Assembly: GCA_030762895.1 (NCBI GenBank)
Contig: CM061068.1
Coordinates: forward strand, 40,534,783-40,598,782
Direction: 5' to 3'
From: Sophora flavescens
Lineage: Eukaryota > Streptophyta > Magnoliopsida > Fabales > Fabaceae
Length of the DNA stretch: 64,000 nt
Position 1 is the first letter of the stretch; each line of letters opens with the position of its first letter. Under the pieces are notes generated by a model. It was not told the origin of the DNA. It saw only the letters and a program-made list of their open reading frames with translations, and did no database searches. The position numbers were made by a program, and so were the translations under genes. Positions 12,116 through 22,609 of the stretch are shown in pieces.

Positions 12116-12736
12116 TGACAGGAGTGAAGATGGCCACATCAGTATTAAGTTTTAGTTGCATGGGCTGAGGGTAGAGGATGATATAGTGAATTGAGGATGA
12201 TTGCTGATTTTGATTGATGCGTGTCTGTGACAATTACTGTATAATTTACTATTACTCTTTTCCGCTTTTTGATGATAGAACTGTTTCTTATTCCCTATAT
12301 CTTTGTGTGTTGTATTTTATTTCTGATGTGATCGTACGAGAAGACCCGATGGAGGAACCAATTGCTGAGGAGTTAGATGGAACTCCGTATGAACCAGATG
12401 CTGGAGGTCGAGCTGTGATCCATGGCGATTAGAGTATAGACATTATGGCCAGTGTGTCTAAGGAGTATTTATATTTCCGCTAAGTATGTCTGTAGTGCAA
12501 TTTATGCCTGTGAGGGATCCTACTGAGAGGGTACCCTCAACAGTGTTTTGGTAATGTAATAAATAAACATGTGTGTATTTATGTAATATAGTTTGGTGTA
12601 TTTTATATTTGTAGAAGTTATATGATTATTAATTAAGTTTTAATTTTTACGTATTTTCAACGATAAGCGTGCGATTAAGTAAATAAATAATAAGGTTCTA
12701 ATTTAATAATACAGTGGGGCACAGCGGGGTGTCTCA

Positions 12737-13692
12737 TGACTAGGCTTCTTGTACTCATAGCAAACAATTGGACTTTTGTCTGTTGAGGTGGATTCTTTTA
12801 AGTTCTTGTCCTTGTTGAACCTTCTGAATGGCTTATCCCTCTTGAACTTCTTTTTCTGTAGGAGAAGCTTTATCTTTCGGGTCAGGAGAGACAATTCTTC
12901 ATCACACTCAAAATCCTCGAGTTCTGATAGGTCAGCATCACTGGATGACTCGTCTACCTTCAGATCCTTGGAAACTTTTGCTGACTTTTGATCAGCTTTC
13001 AGAGCAATTGACTTGCCCTTCTTTGATGCAACTTCATCTCCAAGTTCTTGCTCATGAACAGTGAGTGTTCCAAGAAGTTCATCCATAGTCAAGGTAGTGA
13101 GATCCTTGGCTTGAGAGATAGCAGTGACCAAAGGTCTCCACTGTGTAGGTAGACTTCTCAGAATCTTTCCAACCTTCTCAGCATCGGTATAGACTTTGCT
13201 AAGAGATTTTAAACTGTTGACTATAGTTTGAAATCTTCCTATCATTTGAGCAACAAATTCTCCTTCCTCCATGACAAACAGTTCATACTTTCTGACAAGT
13301 ATGGAAATATTTGACTCTTTGACTTTGGATGTTCCTTCATGTGTGACAGCTAAAGTGTCCCATATTTCTTTGGCAGAGTCACAATCACATACCTTCTCAA
13401 ACTCCTCTGGACTGAGAGCAAAAATGATGTTATATCTAGCTTTGTGGTTCAACTCCCATTTTGTCTTTTCTGTAGTAGTCCACTGAGCTTTTGGTTTGTC
13501 AGTGTTATCATTATTCTTGGGAATGAATGGACCATCTGTAATGACATCCCAAATATCAGAGTTTGTAGATAGAATGAACCATTGAAATCTATCTTTCCAA
13601 TAGTTGTAGTTTTCTCCATTGAACTAAGGAGGTCTGGTTAGGGAAGCTCCTTCAGTTTGGTGACTTCCCCTTGAACTAGCTCCAGCAGTCAT
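12737..13692 (-). pseudogene. Copia A gag, amino-terminal part (UBN2 type)
   Basis: The frame can start at ATG 13,692, reaches a stop at about 13,626 (after ...TRPP), and is then open to the solo LTR at 12,736. It contains a typical UBN2/copia gag: AKEIWDTLAVTHEGTSKVKE, LVRKYELFVMEEGE, a lysine-rich stretch, and the first half of a CCHC knuckle, CYEYKKPSH (the second Cys of a usual CYEC is Tyr here). The rest of the knuckle lies at 8,836. Gag would form the virus-like particle. It is inactivated by the early stop and the insertion. Confidence 0.88.
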
Positions 13693-13749
13693 GTCTATTC
13701 TTCAGGACGTTTTACCTCCACACTGTTAGATGCTCAACCCAGAGGCTGA

Positions 13750-13761
13750 GCTCTGATACCA
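13750..13761 (-). other. Primer binding site (tRNA-iMet) of copia A
   Basis: On the minus strand TGGTATCAGAGC follows the LTR end by two bases. This is the usual primer site complementary to the 3' end of initiator Met-tRNA in plant copia and gypsy elements. It fixes the element's orientation. Confidence 0.9.
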
Positions 13762-13763
13762 AC

Positions 13764-16700
13764 CGAAATAGACAACTATAAACACGAGAAGGGGGGTTGA
13801 ATTGTGTTTATCAGAATTTAAGCAAAGTTGAAATCTTTTCAAAAATAGAAGCTAGGTTTGGACGAGTGGAAGGATAAAGGATGGACGGGTGACTTTTGGC
13901 AAACACACCACTTGATAGACGTAAGAAAACTAAAGAGCTTAAGGAAAGAGAGATCGTGTAATACCCGCCAAAAATGGTACAAGGTTTTTTTAAAATAAAA
14001 TAAATAAATAGTAAAACGAAGAATTTGTTTGGCATGTTATAAATTATTTATAACATGAGGAAATTATTAGAGTAAAATAATTATTATTAGTGTACGTAAA
14101 AAAAATAAGAAAAAAATAATATAAATGGGTTATCATAATTAAGTTAGAAACATGTTTCATTTGCACCCAAGGGCTAAGTAATGAGTTAACATAACATTAA
14201 GGACGTTTTGGTAAAAGTGATATGGTATAAATGGTTAGATGGAGGAGGATGGGCAGTCATTAGCAACCCTAGAAGAAAAGGCGAAAAAGATGAGAAGAAG
14301 AGAAGAATAAAAGAATGAAAGGAGAAGACAAATAGGAAAGAGTAACAACAAAGGGAGAAGGAAAGAGATATCCAAGAACTTCAAACAAGGTGAGGGATCT
14401 GTGATTTTTTATTGGGTTAATTTTCGTGGATATTTTTGAGGGATATGAAATGGGTTGATGATGGTTGAAATAGGGATGTTTGTGAGTTGTTTTGGGTGAA
14501 TCCCTTTCATGAAAATCGTTTGGAAATGTTTATGTTGATTATTCTTTGACTAATATGTTAATGGTGAGTTATCATATCTGTTTGGTTGAACCCTAAAAAT
14601 TGGGGGTGAGGAAACTCCATTGTTAGAGCTTGTCGTTTGGTGTTTTTCTTAGGGGATCTCGGTTTTTGTCTGAAATCCTGACAGACATGCGATAAAAAAA
14701 TTATAACTAGAGTTTTAGATATCATATTAATATGAAATTGGTCTCGTTGGAAGGCTAACATCTAGAGATACATTTATGGACCTCTATAATACTCCTAGTT
14801 GTCATTTAAAGTTGGCCTAGGCTTGCTGGAAACATTATCATCAGTCATGTATTGGTGGATTTATGACTATGCTATGATGTGTATCTCAGTGTGGTTGTCT
14901 TTCGAATGTTGATTCCCTCTATGGTTGAATTTTAGTGAGGGTGTTTATTCTATGGATTTTTATCTACGTTGTGAATATATATTATATTAGATTATATTAA
15001 TGTACATCTTGGAAAGTATCAATAAAGTGATGAAAGTGTGTGAATGAAATGATTGTGTTGTTGTCACCATGGCTATGATATGGAATAGAATGGTTGTGAA
15101 TATGTTAAATTATGTGTTTGATTATATGGTACATGAATAAAGAAATTAGTGGTGATATGCTAAATGTGACTATGTGTATGTTCATGGTGTAACTTTTGGA
15201 ATGAACTTATCAAGTGATGATAGTATGTGAATGAAATGACTACAATGTTGCCTATATGTAATTGTGATTGTGAATGTTATGGACTTCATTGAATACCGCT
15301 GAGATAGTTATTCAAGATTTATTACGAAGCACAGTGAGCGTACGTTATGATAAGGTATGATTTATTGTACTTGGTGCTTTGGTATGATGCTTAGACATTG
15401 GACAAGACTTGGTGTATCCGACCGGTCAACGGATTCGACCGGTATATAAATGTGACCATCGGAGCGTGGGGCCTCTAGTGAAAAACCCCGGAGTTCGGAG
15501 GGTGGTTGTGTAGTGACCGAGGTCACTTGCCGGTCAACGGACTCGACCGGGATATAAATGCGACCGTCGGAGTGGGAGACTCTAGTGAACAACTCCAAGG
15601 GGATACACAAGCATCTTGCCCAATGGCAAATTGACTTCATAGCAAGTGAAGATTTGCTATGTAAGCTTATATACAACGTGAAGAACTCAATGAGATATTT
15701 ATGGAGATGCTTATATATATTGTACTATTTTGCTATTATGTTTTGTTTATCCCTCACTGAGTTCCGGGACTCACCCCCGCCCATTTTGGTTTTAGCTTCA
15801 GGTATTCCACGAGTGGAGCCATCTCAGGGAGTCCATGCACTTGTGTAGTGCGGGCAGCTGTTGCTGTTTCAGTTTCTTGTGGCTTGGTTTATTGTCATAT
15901 GAGAATCTTCTGTTGTTTGGAGTTTTAAACTTCATTCTAGTTGTAAGCCCATTTGGGCTTTGGTTTTTTTAAAACTATTGATGTTGACTCGGGGCCACCC
16001 TTGGCTTACTTTTGGTATAACATTTTACTCTGATAATTACTTATGATATTCAATATATCTTGTTATGATGTGACTTATATGTGCTTGAAAGGCCTTGGGA
16101 ATGGGAAAATGAAGTTCTATTCTGGCCGGTCAGGGACGCCTAAGTCGGGTCCTGACAGATTGACACAGTTATTTATCCTGGTTCACTCTTCAAAGCAAAG
16201 AGCTACATCCAGTCCTTGGCAGCACCAAGATTTATCCACTATAGCTGATCAGGTTACAGACTCAAGTATTGTTTGCACACCTAGCCTCTTCAGGCTCCAA
16301 GACAAGTATTCTTTGTACACCTAGCCTCTTCAGGCTCAAGACAAGTATTCTTTGCACACTTAGCCTCTTCAGGCTCACTCAGGTTTGTTTGAGAGATTTG
16401 GTTTGTAATAAATACAACTTCTCACAGACAGATCTTTCACTAACACTCAGTGAGTGATTTAAATGTAAAGCTTAGGAAAGTCTGCGTAATAACTTCAAAT
16501 GATTGAAGAATACATAATGAAAGAATGAAGATATTAATGCACAGAGTAATGGCTCTTTGATGCTATGTGTATTCTCTCTTCTATGTGTTTCATCTTCAAT
16601 GACTTCTGTATTTATGGTCTTCAAGCATTTAGGATTTGTTAGAGACATTCCCTCAGATGTTGGCTTCAAGCAGAACTTCATTAAATACAATAGAGTCGTT

Positions 16701-17020
16701 CTGGGCAGCCATTAATGCAATAGGAATATTGGTTGTACTCTAACATGAAGGATCATGGCTTTATGCATCGTGATACAGCCATATCAGAGTTGCGCAGAGA
16801 GCTTTTTGTACTTTGCTGAGTACAATTATCTTTTCGTGTAAGGACCTGAGGTACTAGGGAATAAAGCATGTTGGAAGCATTGTTTAACTGGTCTTTGGTT
16901 CTGATATCCGAGGTTGCTTGAGAGAATAACTTCTGACTTTTCTTGATTCTGGTTCTTGAAATAAGATTCTGATAATTCTAAGAGAATTCACGTTCATAGG
17001 ATAAGCGCGTCCATCTTGAA
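13764..17020 (-). repeat. 5' LTR of copia A, truncated and split
   Basis: It matches the 3' LTR from its inner end but carries a solo LTR (13,957-16,157). It stops at about 17,020 after CCATCTTGAAAATA, where gypsy RT sequence begins. About 680 bp of the outer LTR is lost relative to 2,590-4,322, including the minisatellite. A short AAATA overlap at the junction suggests joining by microhomology after a deletion. Starting at 13,764, the TG terminus reads CG. Confidence 0.82.
13957..16157 (+). mobile_element. Solo LTR of another Ty3/gypsy-like family (2.2 kb)
   Basis: It starts TGTAATACCC and ends GGTCCTGACA, flanked by GATCG (13,952-13,956) and GATTG (16,158-16,162), a 5-bp target duplication with one change. 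The uninterrupted copy of the same site in the 3' LTR reads GAGAGATTGACAC, confirming the insertion exactly. It contains no coding capacity. An inner pair of similar blocks (CCGGTCAACGGA, about 15,420 and 15,530) forms a short imperfect duplication. Confidence 0.85.
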
Positions 17021-18991
17021 AATAAATATTCCTTACCTCGGATGGATAAGTTGTTTGATTGGTTGTAGGGATCCCAATGTTTTTCTAAGATTGATTTGCG
17101 ATCTGGGTATCACTAGTTGAAGATTAAGAAGGAAGACATTCCAAAGACAGCTTTCCGAACTCGGTATGGGCACTATGAATTCTTGGTTATGTCATTTGGA
17201 CTCACTAATGCCCCGGCAGCTTTTATGGATTTAATGAATCGGGTTTTTAAACAATTTTTGGATCATTTTGTGATTGTGTTCATTGATGATATTATAGTTT
17301 ATTCCAATAGTAAAGGGGAGCATGAACAACACTTAAGGTTGGTTTTGCCAACCTTAAGGGAGAAGCATTTATATGCTAAGTTCTCTAAATGTGAGTTTTG
17401 GTTGGATAGTGTGGCCTTCCTAGGGCATATTGTGTCCAAAGATGGGATAAGCGTTGATCTAGGAAAGGTGGAAGTAGTGCAAAATTGGCCTCGACCCACT
17501 ACAGTGAAAGAGATTAGAAGTTTCCTTGGCTTGGCTGGTTATTATCGTTGTTTTGTGAAGGATTTCTCTAAACTTGCTTCTCCATTGACTAGGCTGACTC
17601 AGAAGAAAGTAGAGTTTCAATGGAGTGATGTATGTGAAGAGAGCTTTTAGAAATTGAAGGACTGTTTGACTTCGGCACCGGTTTTAGCTTTACCTTCGAG
17701 TGGTGGAGGTTATGCAGTTTATTGTGATGCTTCTAGAGTGGGTCTTGGTTGTGTGCTTATGCAGCATGGCAAAGTCATTGCTTATGCATCTAGGCAACTC
17801 AAGAGGCATGAACAAAACTATTATCCCACACACGATTTAGAAATGGCAGCTGTAGTTTGTGCTTTGAAGATTTGGAGGCATTATATTTATGGCGAGAATT
17901 GTGAGATTTATACCGATCACAAGAGCCTTAAATATATTTTCCAGTAGTGGGATCTGAATTTAAGACAAAGGAGGTGGATGGAGCTTCTGAAGGACTATAA
18001 TTGTACAATCTTATATCATCCAGGCAAAGTAAATGTGGTTCCTGATGCTTTAAGTAGAAAGTCCATGGGTAGTCTTGCTCATATAATAGAGGTTAAAAGG
18101 CCGATTGTTAAAGGATTCCAAGAAATGGTTGCAAGCGGCATACAATTTGAAATTACTCATCCGATTTCATGGTTGGCTCATTTACAAATTCGTTCCATCT
18201 TGGTTGATGATATTAAGAAAGCTCAAGGCCAGGACCCACAATTGGTGAAAATGGTAGAGAATGTTCAAAATGGGAAAGTTTCAGAGTTCTTGGTCGATTC
18301 TGAGGGTGTTCTGCGGCTTGGGGCTCGGTTATGTGTGACGAAGGTGGATGACTTAAGAAAGAAAATCTTAGAGGAAGCTCATCATTCTTCTTATACTATT
18401 CATCCTGGTTCTAATAAGATGTATCATGATTTGCGAAAGTTTTATTGGTGGGAAGGGATGAAGAAAGATGTAGCAGAATTTGTTTCTAAGTGTTTAGTGT
18501 GTCAACAAGTGAAGGCTGAGCACCAAAAACCAACAGGATTGCTACAATCTATTGAGATACCTGAATGGAAGTGGGAAGGTATTGCTATGGATTTTGTGAC
18601 AGGTTTGCATCGAACCTCAAGAGGTTATGACTCGGTGTGGGTGATTATAGATCGGTTAGCTAAGTCTGCTCATTTCTTTCTTGTTAAAACCACTTACTCT
18701 GCAACTCAGTATGCTAAGCTTTATTTGGATAAGATTGTCTCCTTACATGGTGTACCAGTATCTATTATCTCAGATCGAGGGGCTCAGTTTACTGCTCATT
18801 TTTGGAAGTCCTTTCAAACTGCCTTGGGAACTCGTCTGACTCTTAGTACAGCCTTCCATCCTCAAACTGACGGCCAATCCGAGAGGACTATACAAATATT
18901 AGAAGATATGCTTCGTGCATGTGTCCTAGATCTCGGTGGGAGTTGGGATCAATATCTACCTTTGATGGAGTTTGCATACAATAACAGCTAG
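17021..18991 (+). pseudogene. Ty3/gypsy pol: RT, RNase H, integrase (continuation of 1,972)
   Basis: RT begins at the YPLPRMDKL motif (17,029), with SKIDLRSGYH, the FGLTNAPAAF motif and the catalytic FIDDIIVYSN. RNase H follows (YCDASRVGLGCVL, IYTDHKSLKYIF). Integrase has the HHCC zinc region (ending CLVCQQVKAEH), the Asp in IAMDFVTGLH, SDRGAQF, and the Glu in QSERTIQILEDML. The frame is stopped four times (about 17,068, 17,115, 17,648 and 17,945), the last three after H, F and Q where Gln or similar is expected. It ends in a small deletion after FAYNNS at 18,991, before the integrase carboxyl domain. It belongs with the protease fragment at 1,972. Confidence 0.9.
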
Positions 18992-19415
18992 TATTCAGAT
19001 GGCTTCCATCAAGAAATGTAACCACTATGAAATGGACAGTTATGTTCCTCATGCTCGCTTTATGTGTGAAATTATTGAACAGACCAAAAGATGTATATAA
19101 AACTGACAAAATTTGAACAATATGTCCCCTTCAAAACTTACTATATACTTCTCTTCCAGATGAGTTTGAACTCCTTTTCCATGTATACGTATCATCAAAT
19201 ATTGATGCATTTGGATATCTTATATTTTGTGACGTTGAGTTTAAAATATGTCATCGGTTTAACCAATGTATTCTGTTTATCTTTTTTTTATCAAGTGTAT
19301 TCTGTTTATCTAAAGGGAAATGATTTTTTGACACACTTTTTCGGACACAATACATACATCGTATGAACAGTGCCGCACAGTGATGTACTGTATTTTACTT
19401 TGTCATTGACAGTAG
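18992..19415. other. No gene seen
   Basis: About ten bases of gypsy frame (IQMA) follow the deletion at 18,991. The rest is AT-rich sequence without recognisable coding or RNA features. Confidence 0.5.
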
Positions 19416-20055
19416 CACCTTTTTTTTTTTTTTAAATTTAATTTTTTTTTGTAAATAAATTTTTTGATTAAGTATGTGTCAATATCTGGTGAACGGGGTA
19501 CAAATATCTGGTGAATGCCTTCAAATATGTGGTGAATGCCCATACTAAAACCAAGTTTTGGATGCCTTAGATTATCTGGTAAACATAGTTCAATTATCTG
19601 GTGAATGCCTTCAAATATATGGTGAATGCCCATACTAAAACCAAGTTTTGGATGTCTTAGATTATCTGGTGAGCGTGGTTCAATTATCCAGTGAATGCCT
19701 TCAATATGTGGTGAATGCCCATACTAAAACCAAGTTTTGGATGCCTTAGATTATCGGTGAGCGTGGTTCAATTATCCAGTGAGTGAGTGCCTTGAATATC
19801 CGGTGAATGCCATACTAAAACCAAGTTTTGGATGCCTTAGATTATCCGGTGAGCGTGGTTCAATTATCAGTGAATGCCTTGAATATGTGGTGAATGCCTA
19901 TACTAAAATTGGGTTGTGGATGCCTTAGATTATCTGGTGAACGTAGTTCAATTATCTGGTGAATGCCTTCAAATATGTGGTGAATGCCCATACTTAATCA
20001 AAAAATTTATTTAAAAAAAATTTAAATTTAAAAAAAAAAAAAAAAAAAATAAAAA
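19416..20055. repeat. About 90-bp tandem array bounded by inverted repeats
   Basis: Units of 88-91 bp carry TACTAAAACCAAGTTTTGGA at 19,543, 19,633, 19,722, 19,813 and 19,901, with a partial unit at 19,991. Each unit contains shorter repeats of ATCTGGTGAATGCC. The array lies between a T-rich left arm ending TTTTTTGATTAAGTATG and a right arm CATACTTAATCAAAAAATTT, which are reverse complements, with poly(T) outside on the left and poly(A) on the right. No transposase ORF. It may be a MITE-like element whose interior has expanded; no target duplication is clear. Confidence 0.75.
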
Positions 20056-21448
20056 AAAAAGATCATCGGTTTGATCTAATTCTGATCTTGCTGTTTTCAT
20101 CTTTTTTTATCGGATGTATGTATTGTTGTCTGCATTTTGTGTCAAAATAGCAGACCTGTTATCTAAAACATATGCCAAATGGAAGAGTAATAAAAATAAA
20201 TAAATAATTGGTTGGCCTATGAGCTAGAGGACACGGACATGATTGTGAGTGATTATTTTTATTACATTCGTATATAGGTAGATTTACAAACTAAACTTGG
20301 GCTGAAGATTGCAATATTTAACCCCCAAATTAAAGGGGGATAGCGCAATATTAGTTTATTTTTGGTTTTGATAAACACAAGTTATTTAGTAAATAAAAAA
20401 TAAATGCTACATCGATAATTCCACAAACGATAATATTTTAATCGGCTATTAACTCATAAGATTGGGTGTTCCTAGCCTTGGGAATAGCAAGGTACCTAGA
20501 GAAGCTAACAGCAGACTGAACAATAATAAAATGTTGCAAGAGCAAAGTTACCAAGAACATAGGACATAAAAAGCATTAATTCTTACAGCTAACCTTATCC
20601 GTTAAGAAAATTGGTGGTTACTGTACATATAGACCCCAAATAAAATGTTCGGATAAGAACACAATCAACTCAACCCTACCATATGTCTGCATTGAAAGGT
20701 TTGGTCAAGTAATGCACTTCTTGCCCAAAACACACATGTACATAACATCCATGTTTACGTTAATCAATCCAATGTTAACTTTAATCAATTACGATATAAA
20801 GTCACAAAAATCACTGGTTAGAAATATCCATCTTATGCAAGTGGCAACAAAATATTAACTACGTGGATGCACATGTGTAAAATAAATAAAAATGAGGAAG
20901 TCCAATGTCCTGTCTTTTTACTAGAACAAAACAACAGTATCCGAGAATGCTTGATTGCGCATCGAGTTTACGAATGCGTACAGACACGCACGCCAGTCTA
21001 TTTATTATATAATGTGTATTTATATTAAGAAGTCATATTATAAAGACGTAAAAAATATCGATTAAAAATATCCAACATACATAAGTGATGAATAAAATAT
21101 TATATACAAAAAATGTGAATAAAGATAAGTAAAAATATCAGATGTCGCAAGTAACAATAATAATAATAACCCGATAGAATCTAATGCAGATTGATACACT
21201 AATATAATTTTTTAATAATAATGATATTTGGACAACAATTTTGACATCATATATAGACATTGTATAGTTAATGCGATGTTTTGGAAGTGATGATATATAT
21301 GAATAACTTATTTAATAATGTTATTCCTAAAATACCCATTATTTAATAAAAAAAATTATTCTTCAATGACTCATTTTATTTCGAACAACACAAGTTTAAT
21401 AAACAAGATGAAGGATAATTTAGTTAACAAACTTTTTTTTTTTAAGGG
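20056..21448. other. Intergenic, nothing recognised
   Basis: AT-rich sequence with no convincing ORF, RNA gene or transposon terminus. Confidence 0.5.
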
Positions 21449-21933
21449 GAAAGTGTAAGCACACCTATAAACTTTAGCTCATTTGCAAATAGGCACCTTC
21501 AACTATTTTTTCTTCCCAATTAGTCCTTAAACTTCTATTACTAGTAAAATCAATCCTTCAACTATTTTTTCGTCACAATTAATCGCTAAACTCTTTATAT
21601 TAGTAAAATTAATCATTCTATTAACTCTCAATTAGATCACTAGTGGCGAAAAACTCCACCTTTCATTTTGCTTAAAACTAATCCGTTGATTGTATTTTTT
21701 TAAAAGTGTATTTTTTTTAATAAAAAATTTTTTTTTTATTAAAAAAAAGAACAAAGCATTGATGCTTGTTACTTGAAGGATTGACTAGTAGTTTAAGTAT
21801 CGATTAGAATGAAAATTAGTTGAGGGATTGATTTTATTAATAGTGATAGTTTAAGGATTAATTGAGATGAAAAAATAATTGAAGGTGTCTATTTGTAAAT
21901 GGTAAAACTTAGGAGATCTTTATGTACTTTTCT
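21449..21933. mobile_element. MITE-like element with long inverted arms
   Basis: The left arm (AAGTGTAAGCACACC, CACCTTCAACTATTTTTTC, about 21,451-21,620) is the imperfect reverse complement of the right arm (GAAAAAATAATTGAAGGTGTC, about 21,780-21,932). No ORF lies between. The superfamily is not identified and the target duplication was not resolved. Confidence 0.55.
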
Positions 21934-22435
21934 CTTATTTAAAATAAGATTAACTAGCCATCTTAATATATGTATTTTATTTAATTTTGTTGCTTATAAG
22001 AGAGACAAGAGGGAGTAAATCCTAATATCCAACTAACCAACAAATACTTTTCAACTTTAAAAAAAAAAAACTTTTCAACAAAAAAAAAGTGTAAAAAAAA
22101 ACAAATAATACCCAATAAATAATGGAGAATAATAATCTCCCTTTTTCTCTTTTGAGTCAAGCTACCTAGTACGAAACGAAGGGGTGACGAATTCAAAGCA
22201 ACCAAAAGAAATCAAGAATAAAACGAAAAAGGTGGAGAGAAAAGTGTAAAAGATAGATAATAAAAGCAATTCACTCCAGATATAAAGCTTCTATCGGACC
22301 TATGAAATTCAATTCGTAACATTCAGCATTCACCTGCTCTTTTATTTATAGGATCAAATCAAATTTCTAGGGTTGTGGACTTGTCGTCCCTCACTCCCTC
22401 TCCAATTGGACCAAGCGAAGGTATATAGGTTCGCC

Positions 22436-22456
22436 CTTTCTCTCTCTCTCTCTCCT
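22436..22456. repeat. TC microsatellite upstream of the chimeric gene
   Basis: A run of CT dinucleotides lies in the putative 5' leader. A plausible leader intron follows (donor after GCGAAG near 22,421, acceptor GATTGCAG near 22,556), but this is only a guess from splice consensus. The rest of 21,934-22,609 is AT-rich sequence without another feature. Confidence 0.5.
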
Positions 22457-22609
22457 TTACACTGCTTGATTTTGTTTTTCACGTACATTTGTGATTCTGG
22501 GGAATTGCTTTCTCCCTTTTGATCTGTTTGGAAACATAACATTTGATTGATTGCAGATTTTAGTAAGTATTTTTCTTTCTTTCTTAACTTGCCAGCCACC
22601 CAACATAAC

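Larger units (their letters stand above)
8837..12736 (+). mobile_element. Solo LTR of a long-LTR Ty3/gypsy family (3.9 kb)
   Basis: It starts TGTAACACCC and ends GGGTGTCTCA, and is bounded by TGACC (8,832-8,836) and TGACT (12,737-12,741). This is a 5-bp target duplication with one later change. It splits a zinc knuckle codon run of the copia A gag on the minus strand, which rejoins perfectly when the insert and one repeat are removed. There is no primer site, purine tract or pol, so it is a solo LTR left by LTR-LTR recombination, although a large non-autonomous element cannot be fully excluded. A TATA box (TATAAATACC) lies at 9,801. The 3' third shares blocks with 44,163-47,825. No host gene is seen. 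Confidence 0.85.
2590..17020 (-). mobile_element. Copia A: Sirevirus-like Ty1/copia retrotransposon, degenerate
   Basis: On the minus strand, reading right to left: 5' LTR (13,764-17,020, truncated and interrupted), tRNA-iMet primer site, gag, protease, integrase, RT, RNase H, purine tract, 3' LTR (2,590-4,322). The Sirevirus assignment rests on a long UBN2-type gag with two zinc knuckles and a Glu/Lys-rich coiled-coil stretch, purine tracts repeated upstream of the 3' LTR, and close similarity to copia B, which has an envelope-like ORF. It interrupts a gypsy pol gene. The 5' LTR is cut short at about 17,020, so no target duplication can be seen. Two solo LTRs (8,837-12,736; 13,957-16,157) are nested in it. 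Confidence 0.88.

Noticed and set aside
12214..12432. 72-residue ORF near the end of the 8,837 solo LTR (EEPIAEELDGTPYEPDAGG)
   Set aside because: A related stretch lies at about 47,400-47,520 in the sister LTR but the upstream part is not conserved in frame; more likely a conserved LTR segment than a gene, though a small peptide cannot be excluded.
13750..13761. Possible tRNA gene because of TGGTATCAGAGC
   Set aside because: Only the 12-base primer complement is present; no cloverleaf; it is a retrotransposon primer site.
19416..20055. CRISPR-like array
   Set aside because: Regular repeats but no unique spacers, degenerate 90-bp units, and a plant nuclear context.
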